A DNA stretch of 64,000 bases from Cryptomeria japonica (lineage: Eukaryota > Streptophyta > Pinopsida > Cupressales > Cupressaceae): the NCBI RefSeq assembly GCF_030272615.1, contig NC_081415.1, positions 627,355,240-627,419,239 on the forward strand, read 5' to 3'. This document shows positions 46,311 through 58,431 of the stretch, one piece after another. Within the stretch, counting starts at the first letter, position 1. Every line of letters begins with the position of its first letter. The notes below the pieces were generated by a model. The model ran no database searches and was not told the origin of the DNA. It worked only from the letters and a program-made list of their open reading frames with translations. The position numbers and the translations under genes are program-made.

Positions 46311-46515
46311 ACTTGCATTGTAATCTCTATCTATTTATTATGCTAATGATCCCCTCAGCACTGTATTCTCTCACCTTCCCATATTGGGCTCTTGGTGATA
46401 AGAAAGTTGAAGGGTTACTTTCAATAGTGTTTGATTATTAATATCTAACCCCAACAGGTGTTTGTGTTGATTGTAATTTGGAAAAAAAGGGGAAAAAAAT
46501 TTAAGGGAAATATTT

Positions 46516-48760
46516 CATGTTGAGACATGTAGAGGATGATCTAATTGAGATGAAGTCCTCATCTCTACTAAATATGGCATTCACATTGAGAGATGGTCTT
46601 TTAGATGCCTTGGTGGGATTTGAATGATTATATCCGAGTCCAAATGAAGTTTCACGTATGTTATTTTTTAAAGGAACCTTAATCCCTTGTTCATTTACAC
46701 CACAACCATTGCCATTATATCCACTTTTAGCTAAGAAGTGAAAACCCAGACCATAAAGGGATACCCTATCGAAAAGAGATGGTGGGGCCTCATAGGTCTC
46801 AATGCCTTAATTAGATGAATAAGAAGAAGTTTTGAAGTATTGTTTGAATAGAAGTAGCCACAAAATTGTTACTTAGTTGTTTAGACAAAGTGGGTTGCTT
46901 TTTAGACTCATCCATGTCTTTCTCCTTTTTAGTCTTAGGTTCTCTAGGGGGGACTTTACATTCTCCTACAAAAGAAGGTGTAAAGTCTAAAGACCTCCAA
47001 TCATCACCTAAGAGTACCTCCTCATGTGAAGAAGTATCTTTGGGAGAAGATGGTGATTCGCTTTGAGTGGAAGAAGAATCAGGAGTACTCGAAGAAGTAG
47101 GAGTACTTGGAGAGGAATTAGAAGTAGTTGAAGAAGATTTAGAAGATGAAGTTTGCAACAAACTTGTAAATTGGTATCAACAAACAAAGTATACATCTTA
47201 TTGTTGTAAATGAATTTGATGCTAAAATGAAGAGTAGAAGGGACAACTCACATACAATGAATCCATGGTCATCCTACAAGAAGATTGTAAGTTTAACGAG
47301 GATGATGTGGATAGGTGTAGGTAAAATAATAGGTCCTACTTTAATAGGAAAGGTTATAGTACCTAAATATTGTTTAGAAACATTATCAAAGCCATGGATA
47401 GTAAGTGAATTAGGTTGAATAAGAGAAGGAACCACTTTAATCTTATGCAATAAATCGATACTACAAATGTTAAGGCCAAATCCATTTTCCACTAAGGTTT
47501 TTCTTATAGCATTACAATTGATAAGAACAACAATCATAAGAGGATCATATTGATGTTGGATCTCATGAGAGGGCAACTCATCTTATGTCAACACAATTTG
47601 AGCTTTAGATTCTTTCATAGGATCAATCAAAGAAGCCATATTATTAGGTGTCACTACAAGTGACACCTAATAATATTCCATGATGTGTGGATGAAGGTTG
47701 AATCAAATCCCAAAGGGATATCTTGGTGGGAGTAGCTTTAAGTTGGAGGAATGTCTAGTAGAGCTGAAATCATCAGGTGGTTCACAAAGAGGATTATCAA
47801 CCTTAAACATTTCTTCATAAATAGGTTTTTCTTTAGATTGAATGAAAGGGACATACTCATAGATGGGATTGTTAATGAGAGTGAGGCCTTGTAACCTAAG
47901 AGAGTTTTGTTGTTCTAAAGTATCATTATAAGGGGTATGCTTTTAGGAGAAGGATCAACATCATTCATATGATGGGGATTATTGAAAGAAGTGTCGATAT
48001 TCTCTTATTGCAGAAAAATATTATCATGAATGGGATCAATGTTGGAAGAGGAATTACCACTAGGGTCTAATGATTCATCCTTAGAAGAAAGGTTATCAAA
48101 GGAAGGTGTATTGTTACTATAAAACATAGTCATCATATCATCTTATATCACCAAAGGATCCACATGGGGGAAGTACTCTCTAGGAGAAGGATCAACATTA
48201 CTCTTCAAGGCTTCATTCCTGAGAGGGAGACCTTTGAAGGAAATATTAAAAAACTCTTCTTGAACAAGGGTATCCTCATTAGTAGAGCCAATTTGGAGAG
48301 AGGGAAGAGCACTATGTATTAATGCTTCATCCTTAGGGGGAATTTTATTGGAATGAATAGAAGGTGATGTTTTATTAAGGGAATTGTCAATCATATCACC
48401 CTCTTTTACCATAACATCATCGTCTTTGACCAAGGTACTCTCATGGGGGAGGGACACAGTGAGAGAGTAATAAACATCATTCTCCAATGGTTCAACCCAA
48501 AGAGGGAGATCATTTAGATAAGTTTTAAAAATATCTTCTTGCACTATAATTTCCTCATGGGTAAGGCCAATTTTGGGAGAAGGAATAACACTATTTATTA
48601 ATGCTTCATCTTTAGAAGGGAGAGGATCAATACACGTGTCACTAAAATCATCCTCTTTCCTTTAAATGTTCTTATTAGGATCTTTAGGATAGGGGTGAAG
48701 GGTCATAAGAAGGTCTAAGAAACTATCATGATGGAAAGATTAGTCAGCCAAAGGCCAATG
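46516..48760 (-). pseudogene. Minus-strand Ty3/gypsy polyprotein remnant with retropepsin
   Basis: At 47274-47576 the minus strand reads KTLVENGFGLNICSIDLLHK and TITFPIKVGPIILPTPIHII, a plant gypsy retropepsin in which the catalytic Asp of V-D-N-G is Glu (VENG). At 46811-47161 lies a Ser/Pro/Thr-rich segment. At 48143-48544 lies an acidic segment with repeated PLRNEAL/PHESTLV-like phrases, perhaps a gag-pro spacer. Many breaks; no RT seen. This is a different family from elements A-C. Confidence 0.6.
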
Positions 48761-49999
48761 TGTCATCCTAGAATTGATGACATCGAATGGGGTTTGGGGC
48801 ATCACCCCCCCCAAAAAAATTTGGCATGAAAAAGATTTGAAAATGTCCCCTTTTTTTAACAAAATGAAATGAAAGAAACAATGCAAGTAAAGAAAGTAAG
48901 CTAAATGTCTAAGCAGTGAAGCAGTTATGTGATTAACTAAGTGCAAGTATATTAACTAACCAATACAATTAATGGAAGTGTATAAGTTATATGTTTTAAG
49001 AAATTATTATAAAATGAATATTTAAGTTCATACAAATCAAATCTAAGAAGAAAATTAGAAGTAAGCATAGGACATGTCAGTTTCACCAAAATGTGATGGT
49101 GAAAAAAAGTATCAGGTAGTTTAGGACGTAATCCCACTTTCCTCCATACGATGGAATATGAAAGAGCCTAAGGAGATGATTCAATTTGACTCACTCTTAT
49201 GAAAGAGAGTTAATGAATATCTAAAGGGTTTCTATTCCTTTACTGCTATGAGGGGAAATGAGCTAGATGTAGCAAATGATAAAGTAAGCTAGAGAAATGA
49301 ACAAAAATAACTATATAAACTGCAATAATAGAAAGATACAAAACTCAAAATAAGATGCAGATTACATAACCAATAATGAAACTCAGATGTGCATTTGTCA
49401 CCAAAAATTGAGCTTGATTGAGCTTGACTAGGGCATTGGGCACCTTGGTCCCAGTTACTGTGCTAAGCTACAAATCTAGGAATTGCAGACTAAAGATATG
49501 GGAAGCCAAAGTACCAAAATCTACCAGAAAGTGTAGAGGACCAGGGTGCTAGCGCCTTCATCCTAGACCAAGGTTTTGGCACCCTGGTTCTAAGGATCTA
49601 GGTCCTTCTTTTGGACCTGTGCCTATGTCTATGAATTCTGGTTTCCCAAAATTGCAACTCCGACGGATTTTTGTACCTCCACCTACAACTTGAAAAATGG
49701 TGTTTGGGTGGCTATATAGGGTTTTGCCTTAGTCAAATCCCATGTTTTGGTGATTTCCACCTCCACAAATAGCCAATGTAATATTGAAAAGTGTGTGTTC
49801 CCTAGAATCTCATGTGTTTTTAAGATCCTAATGAGCTAAAATGCAAAACTAGGATTATAACCTATGCTTGGAGTAAAACCCTAAATGAACATAATGTAAA
49901 TGTAAATGATTCAAATCACAAATGTAACATGGATCTAAAGCAATAATGTAAATCTGAAAGCAAGTGATGTGAAACTCACATAGAGATATGAAAATAACA
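48761..49999. other. Gene-free repeat-derived DNA
   Basis: There is a C8/A7 run (CACCCCCCCCAAAAAAA, about 48805-48820) and AT-rich sequence. A block near 49540-49610 holds repeated AGGGTGCTAGCGCC/GGCACCCTGGTTC phrases. It may be the internal start of the LTR F element to its right. No coding domain. Confidence 0.4.
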
Positions 50000-50736
50000 T
50001 GAAACCATACCAAACCCTAAGGGAGAGGTACAAGCCAATCAATAGTCGGTGATCTCCTTAGTATTCTTCAATATCTCCAAAGCTTCAATTGATTATAAAA
50101 ATGGTTGATTAAGACTTGATGAATGCTTGATTTTTTTATTTAAGACTTCACATAAACTTTCACTTTCACTTCATAAGGTGTTTCTTCAATTGCTAGAAAA
50201 TGGATCCTTCAAATGAGGAAAGAAAAGGTTATATATATGAAACCCTAACTTTATTTTTGATGATAAGCCAACCTAGAATTGATATATTTTCACACAAAGA
50301 AAGATTAAACATTATAATATCGCCAAAACATGATCCCAAATTTTGGGGAGAAAAAGTCGGAACCATGGTGCCGCACCATGGTTTGACCGACTTTTTTCCA
50401 TTTTTTAGGGATGCAAGGTTTTGTGATTACAAAGCTAATCTTAGCTCGGTGTGACAATCCAAGGTGTTTAGATATGCGAAATCAGGCCTCGAAAGTCGAA
50501 ATAGGACTTAATGATTAATTGATTAATTAAGATAAAATAAAAAGGGGCGCACTTAGGATTAAAGGCCCAATTTTATAATATGTGGAATGATAAGAAAAGA
50601 CTTTAGATTTAATTAAATTAATAATTAAATGCCTAAAGGAATCTTGAAAATAAAAATCCAACACATTAAGGTGGGTGCTAACCTAAGCGTATAATTGTAC
50701 GACCCTAATTAAGGGTGTACAATTTAGGACGCTACA
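50000..50736 (-). repeat. LTR family F, copy 2
   Basis: The right edge on the minus strand is TGTAGCGTCCTAAATTG. 50267-50736 aligns with 5238-5725. The left edge is not resolved; 50000 is a conservative limit. It contains a nested hairpin at 50350-50395. Confidence 0.6.
50350..50395. other. Nested hairpin in LTR F copy 2
   Basis: An inner stem AACCATGGTG/CACCATGGTT with a 3-nt loop sits within an outer stem AAAAAGTCGG/CCGACTTTTT. Compared with copy 1 one inner base pair changed from G:C to A:T on both arms. Confidence 0.8.
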
Positions 50737-51900
50737 TATACAAGTTCATGACTCTCCAAATGTCTATGACTTTTTTGGAGATTTGGGTTAGGAAGAACTA
50801 AGCTTTGGAAGGTGATCTAGAAATAATTGCAGTTGTCAATGGATATTTCTTTGTGTTATTCTCCCAAATGACATATTAAAATAAAATTTTCAAAGAAGGC
50901 CCTTATTTTCACAACTAAGTAGGGTTATTCATCGAACCTTATCATGTCTTTTTCATCTCCCTTAAAATTTTCAATTATATTAACATTGTCATTAGTTAAA
51001 TCCCATAATCCAGTTATTTCACTTTGTCCTACTATTATGTTGATGCTTATTTCAATAGTATCATTAGTTGTTTCAACAAAAAAATTAATACCTTCAATAT
51101 CTTCATTATGCTATTTCATTAGAACCACCTCTATTTGGTGCTTTAGATTCATTTTGGGAAAAGGACTGTGCTTGTAGTGTTTTTGTGCATAAGAAAGAAG
51201 AAACAAAAGAAACTAAGAATAAGAAAAAGTGGACCACACCCATTTCCACCTATATCTAAATAAGGGAACTAGGAGGATATTTTTCTTAAAATGATTCAAC
51301 TTCCTAGACCCCACTATAGTCCCGATGTAGGTGCACCCACTAATTAAGCCCTATCAAGTGTACAAAATGTTAAAACTCATGTCTTTGAAACCTTGTCTTA
51401 TTTTGTTTCCCTATTCTTGTCATAAAAAGCCTATAATCCTGTCATTTCCATTTATCCTCAATTGGATATTATTTCAATAGTAAGTTTGAGTCCCAAAAAT
51501 GGCTTTGGTTAGGGACATGTGCCATATGATGGCAAATAAGGATCTACAATCTTTAAGTAGGTTGCAAAATTTTGACAAACCATAGCTAAACATCATCTCA
51601 ACAAAGTTAGAATTAATACTACTCAATGAAATGATCAAAATATGGAAGATACAACATTATACTCACTAGTTAAAAATAAATAAACTTTATTACTTATGAG
51701 AAGTAATTCTTTAGATGTTGTCTATGTACATGTAGCTCGAATAGTTATCCCTCAAAATAAGCATTAATTTCTTACCTCTCAACAACTCCATAAGGTCCAA
51801 AACATAAGGGGCCATTAATTTTATATATATTCCCTTATCTTTAGACTTGAAATTCCACTTTGAAAGAATGAAGTCGCCAACTTAGATCTCCGTTGGTTTT
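50737..51900. other. Gene-free AT-rich DNA
   Basis: No domain recognised. Probably eroded transposon sequence leading into the pol remnant. Confidence 0.4.
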
Positions 51901-53460
51901 CCTTATTATCATGAAAATTCTTCAAGAATAGTTATAGTAAATTGTATCACATTGATCATCATCCATATCCTACAACAACTAATATATAAGTAGCCTCAAA
52001 TTGATACATATATTGGCTTCTACTCCATAAACTATGTCAAATGGGCTACAACTAGTGAATTGTTTGATAGTGATTTTATTAACCCAAAGAGCATACTTGA
52101 TCTTGTCATCTCGCCTTTTCTTACTCTAATCCAAGGTCCTTTTGATGATCTTCATCAATATCTTATTGTTGGACTCTACCTATCCAATGCTCTAGGGGTA
52201 GTAAGGTGAAGAGTTCACCAAGTCAATACCAAACTTAGTTCACACATATCTTACATATACTTTCACCTAAGTCACATAGAATTATCAGTAGTAATTCTAT
52301 TTGGAACTCTAAACCTATTTATAATGTTGTTGATCAATATGTCAATCACCACCTTAGAAGTTACATTATGGGTTGCGACAACCTCAACCAACTCAATAAA
52401 GTGATTTGTGTCCACTAGAATCCACTTATATCTATATAACTAGACTTTTCTTATAACTCTCTAATTAAATTAATCCCCCACTCCTAAAGGGGACCTTAAT
52501 TGATGAAGGCAACAAAGGGAAAACACAAATAAACTTCAACTTTCCTAAATTTTTTTGACAAGCATCATATTTCTTTATTAAATGGGCAACATCCTTGAAT
52601 AATATTGGCCACTAAAAACTTGCTCTCAAGATTTTGTGTGCAATGGTCTTACCCTTTAAATGTCCACACAGACATCATGATGACACTTTTCATTGCTTCA
52701 TCATCTTTCTTATAGTCCAGGCACTCGAGAAAGACTCATTCGTGATTTATCCACATCAAATCACCTTGGACTAACACATACCTCTATGACTATAACTTGA
52801 GGGTCCTTCTTTGAGTTTCATCCATGGAGGGAAAAAAATTTAGGCTCATTAGGTAGAAAATAACACCCTTGTACAATATATTATCACACAAAACATGTTA
52901 CATCAATTTTAGTACTTATCTCATTTACTTAGGTTGCATCCTAGTTGGAAATAGCCATCAACATGGTTAAGCCTTGACCTCTGACAATATTAGTGGTGAA
53001 TTAATGTCCATGTTGTACTCTTGGATCTTGTTTATCTAGTGACACCTTTCACTAAAGGCTTATTGTTGCCTAAAAATATCCTTCACAACTAAGTGTGGTT
53101 TGTATAAATAATAATATTTTCACTCATAAGGTAAGGTTCAAAATTCTTCACAACTCCAACCAAATCATAAGAATGCATTTCCAATGTTGAATACTTCAAT
53201 TTTGTTTCTTGTAGTGACTTTCTTAAAAAGGATATTGATTGTTCATACCCATCTTTGTTCTTTTGCAACAACATAACAACAATGCTAGTATAAAATGTAG
53301 CAAAACCAAACAATTGGAGAGGCTTGGAACAATCTAGACTTACTAGAATAGCAGGCTCAAATATAACTTGCTTGATATCCTTGAATGAATTAGTTGGTTC
53401 TGCAATCAATTCAATTGGTTGTCCTTTCTTGAGCATTTGATATGGCTTTAGCCTTCTTAG
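51900..53460 (-). pseudogene. Old minus-strand Ty3/gypsy pol remnant (RNase H and integrase)
   Basis: RNase H at 53089-53436: LVSLDCSKPLQLFGFATFYT, YEQSISFLRKSLQETKLKYS, EMHSYDLVGVVKNFEPY. Integrase core at about 52100-52330: RVPNRITTDNS with the second catalytic Asp, then YYP-stop-SIG-stop-VESNNKIL with the catalytic Glu; both stops are TAG where CAG is expected. It has a single RNase H type and sequence unlike A-C, so this is another gypsy lineage. It is heavily eroded and cut on the right by element C's LTR at 54000. Confidence 0.75.
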
Positions 53461-53999
53461 TGAAGTTAGGAATAAATCTCATAACAAAGTGTAGTGTTAC
53501 AAATTACATTTCCTTACAATTTCACCTATACATTTGTATCTATTTTAGTGTCCATTCCCTTAGCATTTGTATAGGCTCATTTCATCCCCTGCATCAACCT
53601 TTTCCCTCTCATAATGCTTAGGGTCCTTTTCAGCAACCACCTTTATGTGTCAATTTTGCATTAACCATGTGATTATCTTGTCTCCCATTTTTTTGAAGTA
53701 TGATTTATCTGGACATTAGTGCCTAGCACATACATCCACATGTCACACTAGTGTCACATGATATTTTACCATTCAAATGTTGTTTCTAAGCATTTTTCCA
53801 CTTGTAACCTACCCAAGTCAGTGGAATATGCTTAAAATGACTTGTAATGGTCCAATGACCCATTCTTTCCCTCCTCTTATCACTTTTAAATCTATCTTTT
53901 CACTATACACAATCTCTCTTAGATGTTATCTAGTAAACTCCCTCTCAAGATTGCATAGCTCTCTACAGATCACTACAATGGGAGGGTAAAAGTGCAAAC
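53461..53999. other. Eroded sequence beside element C
   Basis: No domain recognised. It probably continues the old gypsy remnant. CAAAC (53995-53999) is the left target flank of element C. Confidence 0.4.
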
Positions 54000-55340
54000 T
54001 GTATATGATTAAAATTTATCATTGCTAAATAGGAAATAAGGAAAATCATGAATTCCTTAACTATTCAAGCAAATTCAAACATAAATCAATGAAGTAGATG
54101 CATAATTGAAATAATTTAAACAATATAAAACTCCATATTCTGCATCGTAGCTTCCATTATTCTTCTCTTCTTTGTGGTATGGTGGCTCTCAGATATTGCG
54201 TTGTTAACCTACAAGTGACACAAGATTTCAAAGTTCGTGATTGTTGAAAATGGAGAATTGATCTTGAATTTATAGATTTTTGGGTGAGATTGATTGAGAG
54301 GTGGAACAAAATGATTAAGAGGTGGAACTCGGGTGAGCTAAAAAGTTGATTGATAGTTGAACTGCTGATTTGGAGGTGGAACATAATAGATTGAATAGTT
54401 AATTGAGCTAACTGATTGAGAAAAAAGTTGATTGAAAGATGAAAAAGAATGATTGGAGGATAATTGATTGATGATAAAGAAAGCTTTATTTAGAAAAGGC
54501 TAATTGAAAGATAGAAAAAGAAATGATTGGAGAGAATTGAGAAAATGATTTAATTAATCAATTAATTGAATTGAAGATTGAAATAGATTGAATAGTTAAC
54601 TGGAGATGACTGGTTGAAAACTTTTTGGGAAAACAACAAAGTAGAAGATAGAAATAGAGATTGGAAAGATAATTGATTTAATTAATCAATTAATTGAATT
54701 GATTTAATTAATCAATTAATTGAATTGATTAATTTAACATGTGCTTGAGCTTGATTTAGATTTTCAATTTAATCTTTGCATGCGAATTGATTTAAATATT
54801 TGAATTTATTTTAAATTCAATTTGATATTTGAATTAATGCAAATTTTATTTATATTTTCAATTTGATTTTTGCATGTCTTTGACTTTGATGTCGAATCAT
54901 GAAATTTGAAATGCGCATGTAACTTAAATTAGATAAAATTGGAAAAATATTAACTTGAATTTGAATTTGAGGAATTAATGAAATTAAATGAAATTAGAAT
55001 TTAGGGAAATTGGAATTTGAATTTGAGGAATGAATTAGTTAATTAAATATTATAAATAAATTATTTAATTATTTGAAAATTGAATTTAATTAAATAATAA
55101 AGTTATTTAAATTAAAGGATTAAATCATAATTAATTAAATAATAAGTATTTAATTAATATTAAGAAAAGGGTTAAATGATTAATTGATTAGAAATAGAAA
55201 TAAAAAATTAATAAGATGATATGAGAAATATGAAGTTAGAAGAATAAGATGAATTAAATTAATTAAACAATTAAGGAATTATTTAATCAATTAGACGAAC
55301 AATTAGTACATGATTAATGAGACATTTTTAGGTGTCTACA
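54000..55340 (-). repeat. 3' LTR of element C
   Basis: On the minus strand it starts TGTAGACACCTAAAAATGTC at 55340 and ends at TGTATATGATT (plus strand) at 54000, which matches the reversed LTR end of element A (TGTATATGGTG). 1341 bp. A TATAAATTCAAG box lies near 54258-54270. The U3 side is rich in TTAATTAA and GATTGAATTGATT-like repeats. Confidence 0.8.
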
Positions 55341-55355
55341 TTTGCTCCTCTTTAA
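55341..55355 (-). other. Polypurine tract of element C
   Basis: On the minus strand TTAAAGAGGAGCAAA abuts the LTR start, so the LTR to the left is the 3' LTR. Confidence 0.85.
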
Positions 55356-55439
55356 GACAATGTCGAAATGAATGTTGTTTCAAAGAAAACGAAAAAATTT
55401 CTTGCCCCAGTATCCCTTGGTAACGCTTAGGGTGTAAAT

Positions 55440-55630
55440 ATGCCCCCTCGAAAAAAGTGGTCGAACAATTCTGAAATTGAGACCATTTTTTTGATACCAT
55501 ACTAGTGAGCAATCATGTGAAGTTTCATGCAATTTCGAGTCTATTTGACTAGCCTAGAAGTGTTTTGAAGTTCAAGGGGACCACAGCCGTCGGAGTGGGA
55601 AAAACCCTAATTTTGAGTTATAAATAGTGA
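55440..55630 (+). promoter_or_regulatory. Putative promoter of the antisense gene in element C
   Basis: TGCCCCCTCGA (55441-55451) and a canonical TATAAATAG (55619-55627) lie 178 bp apart. The TATA box is about 179 bp before the exon 1 donor. This is the best-preserved copy of the promoter arrangement shared by A, B and C. Confidence 0.6.
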
Positions 55631-55879
55631 TTTTGACCTTTCATTTGCTCATTTACATTCTTTTGAGTTCTTGGAGTTCACTGTGATTTTCAAGATTTCT
55701 TGCAAGTGTTTGATCATCATAGTTGGCATTAGAGCACAACAACATTTGTCTGAGGCAGTGCATTCGTATCAGAGACCACCTGGGACGGGCGACATGGTAA
55801 GTATCCAAAATTTTGCTCAATTTTTTTCTTGTTTTTGTCAAATTTTTCAAGTTTTTCCAGAGCTCCAAACTTTAATCTT

Positions 55880-56142
55880 TCACGCATACGTACATCAATT
55901 TTCACACATTCATCCTTATTGTCACACATAAGTGTTAACTGTAACACATTAGTATAAGTGTGTTGCATAAGTCTTAAGTGTTATGCATTAGACTATTTTT
56001 TATGCATAAGTCCATATCATTACGCATGCATGTCAAATGTTACGCAACCATTGTAAATGTAACGCAATAGTTTTTATTGTAACACATAAGTTATAAATGT
56101 TACACAATCATTGGAAAATGTTGCTTTCTTGTCATGCATATG
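55880..56142 (+). repeat. 20-nt-period array in the intron of the element C antisense gene
   Basis: Cores of the type TTACGCATAAG or TAACACATTAG start at 55880, 55902, 55922, 55942, 55963, 55981, 56000, 56020, 56040, 56060, 56080 and 56100. Steps are mostly 19-21 nt. The final stretch up to the acceptor is T-rich. Confidence 0.85.
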
Positions 56143-57727
56143 ATAATTTTTTCTTGTGAATTACGATATCTGACATTTTCATCATTTTTTATTGTGCAGG
56201 AGAATCTCAGAGTGCTATATTGCAAATAGAGTAGACCCAGTGGTCTCAATCTTCGTGATCAGTTACTTGATGAGGAGGTTGCACATATCTGACATCTGGG
56301 TTTATATCATGTGTTGCATCTTCCAGAGATTATGGACAATAGGGCTTTGACCACTGCACTAGTTGAGCGATAGCATTCCAAGACTTGCACATTCCATCTT
56401 CCTGTCAATGAGGTATCCATCACATTAGAGGATGTTTGGCGGATTCTCCATATTCCTATTCATGGAGATAGAGTCATTTATGATCATGATGATGGTTTCA
56501 CAGGACTATGTGGCTTATTTGAGTATGACGAGAAGGACTTACAGATTAGTGGTCACTATGATATACCATAGGCTCGTCTAGACTACGATGATCTGACAAT
56601 AGTATTAGGCAGTATTGTAGAAGGTCTACTCATCCCTGATAGGAGAGGTCATGGATTCCTAGTCAGATGGGGTAGGGTACTTCATGATATGATTGTTCAT
56701 CAGCATGTGTATGCCTGGGGTCCTTGTCTCTTAGCCATGGTATACTACCAGATGCATAGTATTGTTTATTTGAGATACAAATCTATCAGATGCAGTGTGA
56801 CACTGCTCCAAATTTGGGCTTGGGAGCATATTTCTATATCTAGGCCAATGGTTCATGTTGACTTGCAACTGGAGGAGCCATACGCTTATAGATATACATT
56901 TGGGATTGGGCACAAGGGCTTGGGTAACACATTGCACTGGTGATATCTGTTTGACATTTTACAACACTTTATTTGGAGACTATACTTGGATTGCCTCGGT
57001 TGGGCAGATCATGATTATCATTTACCATTCTGCAAGCAACAAATATATCTCATTGGCAAGACTATGGAGACATAGAGGATCATCGAGATATACTTACCAG
57101 GACATGCACTTAGGAAGTTTGGAGAGGTATAGGGAGTACCTACTATCACAACTTATTTTGCTCGAGTTGCTCAGGAGGTTTCTAATTGGGGAGCATGTAT
57201 ACAGCCGCATGTGGTTGCTACAAAGTTTGATGCACTTCGGGCAGTATAGTGGGGTTGGAGAGCAGGTGTTGCAAATACAGGGCTGACACCTCAGTATGAT
57301 GCATGGTGGGTTAGACATAGGCCTATTCCACTTACTGATCCTATAGTTCCTATCACACCTCAACAGATACGTCATCTGAGATAGTGAAGGGGAGATGACA
57401 GGGAGGAGGAAGAGGGAGATTGGGGAGATGACGGTGGAGATGGGGGTGGAGGAGGAGATGAGGATGTAGATATCGGTGGAGAAATCGAGTCTAGTAGCAG
57501 TGGAGATGATGATGATTCAACTTCAGGATCATCGAGCAACGAGGATGAGGGTGACACTGACATGTTCGAGTTGGAGGATGTACCAGCTATAGAGGGAGGT
57601 GGGGATGGAGAACAAGGTGGTGATGGAGATGATGAGGATCCTCAGATTCTGAGAGCATGGATTCAGAGTCTTGAAGATGAGGTTGTGACATTGAGAGAGA
57701 GACATAGTGCTAAGAGGGATCTATTTT

Positions 57728-58173
57728 AGAGGGATTATGCTTCCTTAGAGAGGGAGAGAGACCAGATTGCCAGTGAGAGGGATTGCCTCCAGAGGGAACG
57801 AGATCACACAGTGAGGACTTCGTTGGTTTAGGACATGTATGACCAACATTTTTCTCTGGGTACCGATGTACGAACATAGTCTGATAGGCTTTATTATGCT
57901 GCACAAGAGGCCTTGTATTATAGATAGGTAGTGCTAAGCGGATTTATTTCAGAGGGATTATGCTACCTTTGAGAGGGAGAGAGATGAGATTTCCAGTGAG
58001 AGGGATCGCCTCAAGAGGGAGCGAGATGACGTAGTGAGGACTCAGTTGGTTTAGGACGCGTATGACTAGCATTTTTCTCTGGGTACCGATGTACGAACAT
58101 AGTCCGATAGGATTTATTATGCTACATAGGAGGCCTTGTATTATAGACAGCTCTATCATGGTGTTGTACCTAA
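57728..58173 (+). repeat. 223-bp tandem duplication within the element C antisense gene
   Basis: AGAGGGATTATGC at 57728 recurs at 57951. The two units carry the same coiled-coil segment and the HFSLGTDVRT-type block. 223 is not a multiple of three, so the duplication itself shifts the frame. Confidence 0.85.
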
Positions 58174-58431
58174 GGGAAAAAGAGCTCCCAGTTTCTGTGA
58201 GTTCAGAGGTCATTCAGGTTCTAGTAGATCTACTTCGCAGAGGACTAGTAGCGGGGGTGTTATGGGTCCACCTCGAACATCCTTGGAACATTTCGGGGTA
58301 GGATCTAGCAGACAGGATCCACCTAGAGATAGGGGCAGTGTTGGTTGAGACACTTTACATCATGTTATATGAGCCTTTTGGCATTTTCGATGATTGTATT
58401 CTGACACTACCATTTTTGAGTTATATATATG

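Larger units (their letters stand above)
43074..46515. mobile_element. Probable solo LTR starting TGTAATTTCCCC, carrying a nested repeat
   Basis: TGTAATTTCCCCTTCTCA begins abruptly inside a minus-strand gypsy remnant that resumes after about 46515. The end is not certain; the last bases (GGAAATATTTCA) are roughly complementary to the start, but no TSD was found. The right part (45910-46310) holds five diverged CACTGAATAAGTGGNAGAGG phrases. The GGGTGAATCA copy at 44103-45338 is nested in it. Confidence 0.5.
55650..58348 (+). pseudogene. Antisense, spliced PMD gene of element C
   Basis: Exon 1 contains YQRPPGTGDM and ends at 55796 with donor ATG|GTAAGT. The acceptor is TTGTGCAG|GAG at 56199, so the intron is 403 nt. 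Exon 2 reads ENLRVLYCK, then LTTALVER-stop-HSKTCTFHLPVNEVSITLED, where the stop replaces the conserved Trp (TGG to TAG). An acidic Gly/Asp linker (57370-57620) follows, then a coiled coil (ASLERERDQIASERDCLQRE) duplicated in tandem, LYHGVVPKGKRAPS and the tail RTSSGGVMGPP. It ends with TGA at 58346. Many stops make it a pseudogene. It runs opposite to C's integrase. Confidence 0.8.
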
